Part shown: piece by piece, positions 9,405 to 19,722 of the stretch | Layout of the letters: each line of letters opens with the position of its first letter | Position numbering within the stretch: position 1 is the first letter of the stretch | NCBI GenBank assembly: GCA_009602725.1 | Contig: WELB01000110.1 | Location: 320,202 to 365,983 of the forward strand | DNA from: Spirogloea muscicola | Lineage: Eukaryota > Streptophyta > Zygnematophyceae > Spirogloeales > Spirogloeaceae | Reading direction: 5' to 3' | DNA length: 45,782 nucleotides | Notes under the pieces: generated by a model | Seen by the model: the letters and a program-made list of their open reading frames with translations, nothing else | Databases searched by the model: none | What the model was told of the DNA's origin: nothing | Translations under genes and position numbers: made by a program

Positions 9405-12400
9405 ATGCATATCCGACTGCTCCCAAGCTTGCTGGCGGCTGCCGTCATTACATCCTTCTTTCTCGAGCTTGTTGCTAGCCAAGTACAATTGGCAGCAGCA
9501 CCATCAGGTATTACTCCACTGGCCGTGCAAATGCAAGAGGCTTACATCCTGGTGACTTTCTGTGCTGCTGGTCATGTGAGCCCCTTTGCTGAATGATGAT
9601 ATCAGCCTACGTCTACATGATGAGGGCTTACAAAAGAGTGGCACGTCTGCATTACCTTATAATGCTTGCACGTGCTCCTCTGCGGCTGCTCGCAGATGGT
9701 GAGTCTGTATCGCCAAATGCGGATGATGCTCTTGGAAGCTGTTCCGCATGTGGAACTCCGGGTATTTCCACCACAGAGGACGCTCCTGGACCAGCTCCAA
9801 GTGGTCGATCAATGATACCAGTTGGTGCTCCAGGACCAGCTCCGCCAAAACGCAAGGGTCATTTGTACTCCCACGGACTTCACAGCAGTCAACCTGTCCC
9901 ACCAAACACCCGTCTTCTCCGACTTCCCTCTTGCAATGGCATACTTATAGACTACACTGTGTGGTCGCTTCGTCGGATCATGTATCCAGATGCTGCTGCA
10001 TACCGATTCAATGCCACAGCCGTGATGTACAACATAGGAAGGACCAATCTGCATCAATGGCAGCTTGAGATTAAGTTCAAGAACAATGAGGTTATCACCA
10101 TGGTGTCGGGGGTGTCGCTACCTCCTGCAGCAGCACTTCCGTTGGCAGGTTACAATCTGCATGACCTAGCAAACTGTTCCTGCAATGCCTTTTGACACGC
10201 TTTGTGCTGTCTCGTCCATCTCTTACTCTCCTCCTGTACATACATCACCTCTGTAACTAGCTCCCGTCTCGCTATCTTGGTCCACATTCTAAAGTAGCTA
10301 TACTGTCAACTCTGTGCGCCTGCTTGCATGCGCGGAGGATGCAAGCTGACCGACCAACTGAAGCACGTCACTGGACTACATGGATTCAGCCGTCTACATG
10401 CTTTGAGAATCAACCTACTCACAGTAGGCATAGACTGGGCATGGATTCACGTGGCCGACGTTAACATACTAGGTCAATGTCTTTGGTGATGCCTCCTCTG
10501 CAGGAAACAACCTCCTCCTTGAAAATCCCCCGGGATTGCAAGTCCTCCCAACAGCATATGCTGCAGCAGGCCAACTCTCCGGCTATAGTCACACCATCAA
10601 GTTATCCGGTACTGAGATTGGGGCAAAGATATCTCAGCAGGCTCTACCCCACGGCTTTAGATTGATTGCTGATGGCTTTTCCTGCAAGCCTTCCAACATC
10701 CTGCCGCCACCTGGCAAGTGCTGATACTGCCTGGTGACCAGCTCGAGAAAGACCCACACTGCATCGCAGCAAAGACAACGGCCATGCAAGCAATTTGAGC
10801 TAGACTGCTACGTAGGCTACTTGGCACTTCGTATGATTGTTCGTGTGTTTGGTGAACAGCCAGGAACACTATTCGTCAATGCTGCACCTACGATGGTGGT
10901 GCACCAGGACCTACTTCAGCCGGTAATGGGCTTGATATCTCTTGATTCATTTTGTTCATTGATCTGTCCATACTTGTCCATACGATCTGCCCTACCCAGA
11001 GCACTCTGCAAGCAAGTACTTCATGCTATGAATAATGTCATATGCAGGATCAGAGAGCACTTTGCCACCATCAGCAGAATATCACGATGTGGCCGTCTTT
11101 TGGGATGTTACCAAGTCGGACTACTATAACTACGAAGTGAGCAATTCATCTGCGATGAGTCCAACCTGGCGACAGACTGACCTATCCATTGTTACTGCAA
11201 CAGCTCATCCAATTCTTGACCTACATACAAGAATGTCAAGCACAATGGGTGCCTTGTGGACCAATTATGTTGTTGACTGTCACGCTCATGTTGTTTCACT
11301 TGCATCAACTGGTTGCCAGGTCTTTGTCCGGATAGACAATCTGCAGCAGTATACAAATATCTCCATGAATCCCGGTTGGGCACTGCAGTGGGTGTGGCAG
11401 ATGGACGAGTGAGTGTCTACAAGTGTTCATGCTTTGTTGGTGATGAAAGTTAGGGTTTTCGCCAGTGTGCACACGAGGTCTATTTATGAAGGCCAACTTT
11501 CTTGCTTGTCCGTGAAAATGTTGGACAATCACGCCATGACCAGCATACCCATTGCTCCTACTACCACAGAGTGCTCTTGGACTGTCAAGATTGCCAAACT
11601 CTGACATACGGAGGTAATGGTCTCCTTCCAAACGCTGTGAAGTCGATGCAGAGCTCGCCAATATTTATATGCTGCCCTTGGTTGAAGCTTAGTTGCTCTT
11701 TGTTTTCGCTTGTCCAGATTGCGACAATTGTGCAGCCTGCCACGATAAGCCAACTTTTAAGCATGCCTACTCTTGTGATCCTGCACCTACAGTTGTTGAC
11801 AATAGCCCGTAAGCTTCATATTAGTCTCTCTTTGAAGGACAACAGCATGCCTAGCCATTCATCAAGTTTATCTGACAGTGCTTGTTTGAGAGCTGATCTC
11901 CATTCGTTACTCACAATACAGAAGCCCCTCATCATGTGCAGGCTCAACGGGTCTTTGACTGCCGCAGTTTATGATGTAGCAGGAAGCAGGACCAATTTCA
12001 CTATGACCATGGTCTCTCTCCTCCAAAGTCTCAAGTCACTTGATGCTTCCTTCAGGTCACAGAATGCATAAGCCCGCAGAGCACTTTCGACAAATGTCTT
12101 CAATTCTGTAACCAATATAAAAGCTCCTGTGTGTGCGACAGAGACGAGGTAGTCGTTTCTGGGGAGCAGACAACTTGTTATTTCCTGCCAACTTTTCACT
12201 CAGTATTCAGGGCTATGACTGTGATCCACCAGAGAGGAATGCTCAGGTCAACAGCTTTCCTTCCTCGAGCCAATCTGCACGCCAAATGGTGCCAGCCAAA
12301 GGTACTTGGCAAATAAGACCTTGTCAATCCTGCTTCTGCTTCATCTTTAGATGTCTCTTGTACATGCCTGACAAATGTCACCCCTCACTCGAGCAGCCTC

Positions 12401-13789
12401 CTATTCGATGGAATGTGGCCAGACAAGAGCTGCACTTGCCAACTTCTCCTGCTGTGTCTCTATCTCTGGTACTCTTACCTGTGTCAGGGTACCAGTAATG
12501 GAATGCTTGTCTGCTATGAGCAAGACTTATTTAGCTAATGACCACCTTGCACCTATTTTGCCATCTGCCCATCAATGGAGCCCAGCTGCCTCTGATATCG
12601 CAGAAGACATGCCTTGTTGTACTCGTTAGATTGCAAGAGCTCAACACTCAATCACCTTCCTGCCGCTTATCATGACAGGATACTGGAATAAGACAATGTC
12701 CCCTTGCACTTCCTGTGCCTGCAAGTGTGACAGTACTCTCATTTATACAAACAGCTGCAACATTGCAGCTCCAGCAAAGCCCAATCCTGCAGCACTGCTA
12801 CTTCTTGGGAAAGATCTGGGTGGCTTCCAAGTGGTTGGCAGCAAAACAGGGGTAGGTCACTCGGTGTTTGACATGACATTTGACATGACAACCCAAAAAT
12901 GAGCATTCTGACTGGAAAAGCTGTTTGTCAGAATCAGTCTCCACTTGCTGTATGCTTGACCAATTTACAGTTGGTGTGCAGCTTGCAAGATTTTCTGATA
13001 TTTACTGCGCATACTAATGTGGAAGGGTGACTTTGAGGTGGTGGCAGAGGTGTGATGACAACTGTGGCACAACTGTTCACATGAATATACCCCAGCCTAC
13101 TGACAGCAGAGGCTGGATCCTGCAGGTACCGTAATGCCACTTCAGACATATGCAAAGCACTTTCAAGGAGGCTCATACTGACTTTTCGCCCAAGCATGCA
13201 GGTTGCAGCAGCAAACAAGGGACAAGTAACCGACAAGGACTGGGACATGGTTCTGCAGCTTCCTCCACTTTATAATATAAGTCTTCAGGATGTCTACTCT
13301 GTCAACTCCTCATTTGACCTGCCCCCTTATGGTTAGCTTCCTCTTCACTCCTTCCCATCTCCTCCACAGCATGCTGCAGTCCAGTGCAAGCACCATACTC
13401 AAGACTGCATCTATCCAGTCCATCAATGGAGGAATCAATGGAGGAGGCATGATGTAACAGTTGTGATGCCCGAAACCACTTACATGACTGCAGAAGACAA
13501 CCTGCTGATTGAAGGCATTCCGTACTACAATAGCTGGCTGCTGGGAGGGGGCAATGTGATGTACACACTGCGGTTCAATCGCACACCAGGTTCTGCCACT
13601 TATAATACAACGGGCGGGAAAATCATGAAGCTGTCTGAGAGCCTGTTTCCAAAAGAAGTGTGGTACGATGGCCGGCAATGCAGAATGCCAGAGTACTTGC
13701 CTCTCAACAAAGCACCACGGAACGCCTTGGTGCGGCGAGAATGCTGGTTGGCGCTGCTGTTCGTGCTCCTTGTTTTCAGCTTCCTGTGA
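9405..13789 (+). CDS. COBRA-like GPI-anchored cell-surface protein, two-domain COBL7/COBL10-like type
   Basis: COBRA-like proteins are secreted, GPI-anchored cell-wall proteins of plants linked to cellulose organisation. Fifteen phase-consistent exons: 9405-9507, 9696-10148, 10504-10713, 10860-10922, 11048-11136, 11320-11408, 11570-11613, 11718-11808, 11942-12011, 12142-12301, 12397-12468, 12679-12851, 13048-13125, 13202-13331 and 13380-13789, about 744 residues. The N-terminus is a signal peptide (MHIRLLPSLLAAAVITSFFL). The first domain has WQLEIKFKNNEV and LIADGFSC. The COBRA domain has QYTNISMNPGWALQWVWQM, PTVVDNSP, FSCCVSISGYWNKTM and CTSCACKCD. Near the C-terminus is KEVWYDGRQCRMPEYLP, followed by a hydrophobic tail (WLALLFVLLVFSFL) suited to GPI attachment. 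The intron after 10713 uses a GC donor (G|GCAAGT). Boundaries of exons 10 and 15 are the least certain. The family is described mainly in land plants and relatives. Confidence 0.88.
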
Positions 13790-14034
13790 TGCAGCCACAG
13801 GAGGATGTATTAGCGGCTCATGTTGCTGTACAGAAGCCTGTGCTGCTTCACCCAGGAACTATCAAACAGAGTCACACCTAGCGACAATGTCTTATTGGTC
13901 ACAGATATGCTGAGAACAATGTCATCTAATATGCACATGTATGGGGCTTTCGTTTGGTACCTCAACTCCTCTCACAACAAGATGCCAGTCTGGCAGCACG
14001 CTCCTGCTTATCTCATTAGTACTGCAGCAGTCGT
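13790..14034. other. Convergent intergenic spacer
   Basis: Lies between the stop of the COBRA-like gene and the presumed 3' end of the minus-strand gene. It should contain both 3' untranslated regions. No clear terminal stem or repeat was seen. Confidence 0.4.
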
Positions 14035-16630
14035 TCAAGATGCTGCAATGCGCGGGTCTCGCAGCCAATCTTGCAGGCGCAGAAGCCCGGCAGCAGCCGG
14101 CTCCAGTGCGTCTGGCGTCGCAAGGATGAGGTCGCACCAGGGCTTGAAGTCCAAGAAGAGTGCCCTGTTGCTGGGCAAGCACACCAGCATGGTCCAGATA
14201 TAGCAGGCCGCTATGCCAAAAAATAACCCAGAGACCAGATTTCCATGCACTCCGCCACCTTGCTCGCAGCCTTTCTACAACCTTGCAGCAATTGCACGGT
14301 GTGCAAGAGGAGAGACGGAAAGTCCTGCAGCTCTATACTGTCCATGATTGCCCTTGAATAAGTGCAGATCTGCTTACCACAAGGACGTGACTCCTGTGCC
14401 ATCTACAAGGCCGTCCTCCAAGGCTGCGTCCCGCCACCGATCAAAGACGGCTGCCAGCTGGAGCAGGCCGGGCCTCGATGGCTGCCACCTCAAGATTCTC
14501 AGGAACGGCCTTGCGCCTCGGATGTAGAGTGCGTCAAGAGGAAGCCATCCGCTATCTCTTTCTGGAGCTGTTAGCAGGCTGGTGATGGCTCCCACCAAAT
14601 CTGCCCTAACTTGCCACAGCACATGAAGGCCCCTGCACAGCCGTGACTCGATGATATCTCAAATACACCATGGCAGATAGATGGGGCCTAAGCGGAAATT
14701 GGACAGTGTGCAAGGTAGGGTGAGAGCGAGACAATGTATGGGCCATCACGAACATTACGTCTTGAGGAACCAATTGTGAAGTAAGCTCCGTGCCTCTCGA
14801 AAGGCGTCAGGAGCCATGGCTAAGGCTCCAGCCAGCCGTCGCACTGACAGTGCAAGCTCCTGAGCTCCTGGCAGCATAAGCACCAGTCTGACCAGCTCTG
14901 ACACGTCGGCTGCTAGGAGCTGCGGCTTCAGTCTCCACGTGGCTAGCCTGCAGCAGAAGGGCCCCATGAGTCAGGCCTTTCGTACAGCTCAGCTGTGCAT
15001 GGGGCACCCTACAACTTGAAACCAGGACACTAGACAACAAAAGCTGTGTGGTCTTTGAGAATATGAATGGCGAATAGTTGTGCTTTGGGTGAAGGTTGGC
15101 AGTAAATGGTTCAACATGGGAGTCAGCCTGATCTTCTGAGGACAAGCTGCTCAAGTGGTGGTGGCTCACATTGCTGCAGAGCTGATTCCAGGGTTCAGTC
15201 GAGCCTTCTGGAGCAGCTGCTCCATGGTTGGACCCAGAACCATTGACTCGCATACAACCTGCTCTGCTACTTCCACATGCGCCGAGCTCGCGCCACCAGG
15301 TTGACCACCCTGCGGTTCGAGGCAGCACATAGCTGTGCGAAGCAGCATTTCGCTCAGAGGCATCGCCAAGGCTCCTGCAGAGAGCATCAAAAGTATCAAT
15401 GCTGCTAGCAACGACCTGCTTCCACTGGCCCAAAGTGTTGGGAGCGTGCAACAGCACACTTTGTGTGCTGCGACGAACCCTAGGGACAATTTGCGCGTCA
15501 CTTCATGCTTCTCCCATCTCTGGGACTTCATCCTTACCCTTCTGTTAACCTGCACTACTTGAAGTGGGCTTCGGGCTTGTTGGCTGCTAAGCTGCAGGAG
15601 CAAGGGGCGTAAAACAACCTCCTCGCAAAATGTAGGGCAGGGCCCCAGCTGCCAGCTCCTCAAGTTGAGCTGCCGTCAACCTCCCGTGCAGGCTACTGTT
15701 GGAGGCACTGGCCTTGCTGCGGCAGCACGAGGCTGGTTGGCCGAGGAAGTGCTGCCAGGTGAGCGCAGGGGCCAGTATGCTGAGGAGTTCGACTAGGGCT
15801 CCCGCAGAGAAGTCTGCTGCAGCGGCGTACACCTGCCGGCATGATGTCACACATGGGTCACCTTCCACCAGCAGCAGCGACATTGTTGCGGCTTATGGAC
15901 ACAGGCTGCTCACCCTCCAGCGGCCTGCGCTCTCTGGCAAGAGCATGGGGCTGTAGGGTTGCAGGGTTCACCATCCCAAAGCCAAACCACACCCAGCAGT
16001 CCAAGCCCAACTTAGTAGCCCTTGATTGACAAAATCTTGAATTCAAGCCTAACACAGAAACCCAAAGTGCAGAGCTTTCTGATACAGCTAGACTGCAGTC
16101 CTCCCGCCTCGCAGCAGTAAAAGCGGGCCCGGACAGCCCAACCATGGGGAGCCCCTATGGGGAGCCCCACAGAGCTTGCCCACCTGCGGCACGCTGAGTG
16201 CGGACGCGCCGAGTGCGGCTCTCGCCAGCGGGCCGAGAGGCGGCTCCTCGACGCCCGGCGCTTCACGCCGTGCCGGCAGGCCTAGCGAGCCCGGCTGGAG
16301 GGCGGCCGCGGCGAGCCTCCGGAGCTCGGCGTCTACAGCCTCCACGGCGGCGCTGCTGTGGGCGCCGGCGGCCGCCTCGAGACTTGCTTCCTCGCAGTCG
16401 TCGGAGCTTCTTGAGCAGTCATGGCTGCCGCCGTCACGTCCGCTGGGCGGCCCCGCGGCAGCGGCGGCTGGAGCAGCGCCCTCTGCCGCCGCAGCATCCG
16501 GCCCCGCGGCAGCCCAGCGGGCGCCAAGCGGTGGAGCTGGCGCCTCCTGGGCTCCTCGCCTCTGCGGCAGGCCCGCCGCCGCCGCCGCGGGCGCCTTCCG
16601 CTTCAGGCGGAGCCTCGGCGCGGCGGCCAT
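14035..16630 (-). CDS. Unrecognised multi-exon protein, helix-rich
   Basis: The first exon probably starts at 16630 (or an upstream in-frame ATG at 16645). It encodes an Ala/Pro-rich, acidic N-terminus with ARAALGASALSVPQ before a good donor at 16184/16183. Protein-like, Leu-rich helical segments then follow on the same strand. These are about 15830-15600 (VYAAAADFSAGALVELLSIL, LTAAQLEELAAGALPYILRG), 15390-15170 (ALAMPLSEMLLRTAMCCL, MEQLLQKARLNPG), 14950-14755 (LLAADVSELVRLVLMLPGAQ), 14620-14390 (VRADLVGAITSLLTAPERDS, LLQLAAVFDRWRDAAL), 14350-14260 (FPSLLLHTVQLLQGCRKAA) and 14170-14035 (FKPWCDLILATPDALEP, LLRLQDWLRDPR). The repeated helical pattern suggests an alpha-solenoid or scaffold protein. 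I do not recognise the family. Splice boundaries beyond exon 1 are not resolved. These could also be two adjacent genes. Confidence 0.5.
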
Positions 16631-16689
16631 GGCGGGCGTCGCCAAGGCCCTCTGGCCTCGAGCCGACGGAGATCAAACCCCTAATCCTG

Positions 16690-16965
16690 AACCCCAAACA
16701 AGCGCCTTTTTGGGCTGGCTTTTTCACAGCCCTCGGCCCATTTGCTCGGCACCTCTTTTGTGGCCTTTGGATATTGTCCAGTCTTTTCTGGGCTGGCTTT
16801 GCTAGGCCCCCCCTCTCTACTGGCGAGCAATTTCTTTCTTTCTTTTTGCCACCGTTGCATAGAGCAAGCGCGGCCAGATTAACTGGTGAGAGAAGTGGCA
16901 CTCCCAATGGAGGGCAAGGGCTTGTGAAAAGCCAGCCCGGAAAGAATTGACACCGGTTCGGGTAG
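16690..16965. repeat. Dispersed tail repeats, both orientations
   Basis: Two plus-orientation copies lie at 16708-16760 (TTTTTGGGCTGGCTTTTTCA) and 16775-16835 (TCCAGTCTTTTCTGGGCTGG). A minus-orientation copy at 16865-16955 joins CAAGCGCGGCCAGATTAACT to AGAAGTGGCACTCCC and GCCAGCCCGGAAAGAATTGA. The last copy brings together the two outer parts of the composite repeat at 22097-22326, with the left block inverted and the middle missing. Confidence 0.65.
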
Positions 16966-16981
16966 CATAGGGGTTCGCTTC

Positions 16982-18369
16982 ATGCACCCGCCCCAAGTGG
17001 TTGCACTAATTATTCCCCGAACAATGGCTTGGTCACCTTTTGATTTTGATTTCAAGTGCACCGGCGGCGACAGCGGCAGCCCCATTGCTCCCTGCCGCCG
17101 CCGGCTGGCGCGCTCGCTCCGCCGCGCTCATGGCCGCGCCAGGCCCTGGGACTTCCTGGGGCGCGCCCCGCTCAAGGCTGCGCCAGGCCCCGGGGGCCCC
17201 CCCCGGGCGCCTCGCCGGCTGCCGAGCTCCCCCAGTCATCCTCCTCAGGCCTTTCTTCTGCCCTCGACCATTGTGGCGTCCACGCCCGCCGCCCGCGCCG
17301 GCGCTGGCGGCGACGGCGGCGGCCCCAATTCCCTCGCCGCCCCCGCCACCGCTGTGCCAGGCTCCACGGCTCCCTTGGGCGCCCCGCTCAAGGCTGCGTA
17401 CCCGCCCCCCCTTCCCCCCCTGGGCGCCTTGCCGGCTGCCGAGTTTCCCCAATCACCCTCGCTCGTGCTGTTCCTTCGGCTACCCCGCCCTTGGCGGCCC
17501 CGGCACTGCCGGCCCTCCCTCGCACTCCCGCCATCCCTCCTGCCACCGCCGCTGGCTCCCACTCCTCTAGCAGCCCCAGAAGCGGACGCAGGACGGGTCG
17601 GCAAGGCCCCCGTCGGCACTGCTCCCCTTGGCTCCATGGCATTCGCGGCGGCAGGTCCTGCCCCTCCGGCCCAGCCCCCAATGCCCCAGCCCTCCCGCCC
17701 CTTGTTCCCTCCCCGTCCGTCCCTCCTGCCGCAGCTGCTGCCTCCCACTCCTCTAGCAGCTCCAGGAGCGGATGCAGGTCGGGTCAACAAGGCCTTCATC
17801 GGCTCGGCTCCCTTCGTTCCGTGGCAACCCCAGCCCTCCCTTTCCCCCCCCGTCATCACTCCTGCCACAGCTGCTGCTTCCCACTCCTCCTGCAGCTCCA
17901 GAAGCAGACGACGGTCAGGTTGCCCAGGCCCCCATCGGCACTCTTGGCCCTCCTTCCCAACCCCGCCATCCTTCCTGCCACTGCCACTGCTGCCACTGCT
18001 GCTGCCTCCCACTCCTCTAGCAGCTCGAGAATTGGTCGAAGGACGGGTCGACAAAACCCCCATCAACACATCCGGCCCTCCTTCCCCTCCCCCCCCCCCC
18101 ATCTCTCCTGCCACTGCTGCTGCCCCACTCCTCTAGCAGCTCCTGAAACGGACGCAGGCCAGGTCGACAAGGCCCTCAGCGGCAATTCCGGCCCTTCTCC
18201 CCCTCTCCCCTGCCAACCCTCCTGCCACTGCTGTTGCTCCACTCCTCCTCTAGCAGCTCCAGCAGGACAGGTCGACAAGGCCCCATTTCCTTCTGCCCCA
18301 ATCGGAAATTCCGGCCCTCTTTCTCTCCCCGCCATTCCTCCTGCCACTGCTGCTGCCTCACTCTTCTAG
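16982..18369 (+). other. Overlapping proline/alanine-rich open frames, coding status unclear
   Basis: Two plus frames stay open for 384 and 437 codons (16982-18136 and 17056-18369), and long minus frames overlap them. Stops are rare because the region is C-rich. Reading APLAPEADAGRV-like units in one frame and SSSSRSGRRTGRQ-like units in another gives equally plausible low-complexity proteins. I therefore do not call a gene. Confidence 0.25.
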
Positions 18370-18655
18370 CAGCTCCAGACGCGGACGCAGGAAAGTCCTC
18401 CAGGGGCACTGCCGGCCCTTCTCCCCACGCCGGCCATCCCTCCTCTTACCTTTGCTGCTGCCCTACTCCTGCTCCTCTCCCAGCCACNCCCCCCCCCCTT
18501 CCATTCCTCCTGCCACTGCTACTGCCTCACTCCTCTAGCAGCTCCAGAAGCGGACGCAGGAAAGACCCCCAGGGGCTCTGCCAGCCCTCCTTTCCCCCCA
18601 TCCCTTCGCCTGCCTCTGCTGCTGCCCTACTTCTCTAGCAGCTCCAGTAGCTGCT
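17540..18655 (+). repeat. Degenerate minisatellite in a Pro/Ala/Ser-coding-like region
   Basis: The block CACTCCTCTAGCAGCTCCAG, followed by AGCGGACGCAGG and then (in most copies) a GTCGACAAGGCCCC-like run, recurs with variation. Copies begin near 17560, 17748, 17884, 18010, 18127, 18241, 18358, 18528 and 18630. Spacing is roughly 110-190 bases, filled with C-rich sequence. The unit length is irregular, so no single frame is kept across units. An ambiguous base (n) lies in a C-run at 18487. The upstream part (16982-17540) has the same C-rich composition without clear units. Confidence 0.75.
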
Positions 18656-18659
18656 AGAT

Positions 18660-19720
18660 GCTAGCAGTGCTACGTCTTTTGATGTGCTTTGCCTTTGTAC
18701 TTGGCCTTTTTGGTGGCCTTTAATTTTTTCAAATACACGAAATATTCCTTGGAAGAGCCACTTTTGACCCTATACCCTCTGCTCCTCAACGACGGCGAAG
18801 TTCCTCTTCCCCACCCTGAGGTTGGCACATAAAGATGGTCAATGAAGTCCTTGAAACGATTTGCTAGCAGTACTATATCTGTCAGCCATAGACAATAACT
18901 GCTCAACCAGCAGGGATTCAGTATTCTTGAGCTGATGCTTGCCAAGCCAACCAGCATCGAAGCGAGCGAGTGAGCGGGTTGTGATGCCACCTGGTGAATC
19001 TGTGAGGTCATATCTGGTGTCCTGTGCAGCGGATGCAGGTCGTTATGGCTCTCAAGCCATCGTTCCAGTGTGCATTGACCTCCTCGCTGTGGCTGCCTCT
19101 GGCTCGCGCTGTAGGATTTGCTCACCCTCAGTCGCTAATCCGAAATGTTGTGATCAGGAGTTACTGAGCTGCCTCGGCTTAGGAGCCCTCTTCCCATCGT
19201 TGTGGACTTGGCTAGCTATCACCACCCCTCTGTGATTAGCAGCAAATACTTGTCTTCTCCAGCTTTCAGACCTCCAACAGCACGGCAGCCACTCCTCGGC
19301 TCTTCTGCAAGCCAGCAATGCAGATCGACCAACCTCGCACTCGCAACAATCACTTATCTAGGCCATTCCTACCCAGCTTTGAGGAGAATCTGCGCCAACT
19401 TCCACTTCTGACCTTACTGCCATTCCCCGGGCCTCGGGGAAGGCATTAGACAAGATTATACAGAGAAGCTGCTTGTACTTGGACCTGCAAGGACCAGCCA
19501 GCACCTCAAGTGGCTCGCTTGTCAACTAAATGTACAGGCCAGCTGCAAATCTGATTGCATTGGCCCAAGGCACAACTGCAGCGCTCAACAAATGGAAACG
19601 TTTGGTTACAATGAACAAGTAGAATACGAAGGGAGTCGAGGGCCGGCAAACGTCAGCCAAGGTGACGCCTTCCTTCCAGCAGGCCCGCTGGTCGTAAGGA
19701 GGATTCAGCCTCTCCTTGTC
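18660..19720. other. Spacer 3' of YIF1 with a subfamily C tail fragment
   Basis: An orphan subfamily C tail sits at 18680-18745 (GCCTTTGTACTTGGCC ... TTTTTTCAAATACACG), matching 1741-1792. The rest has no supported coding region. A 151-codon minus frame (18670-19125) overlaps the repeat and has no domain. Confidence 0.5.
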
Positions 19721-19722
19721 TC

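Noticed and set aside
16982-18369. Long proline-rich proteins of 384 and 437 codons
   Set aside because: Several frames on both strands are open at once because of C-rich composition and minisatellite units; no frame is favoured.
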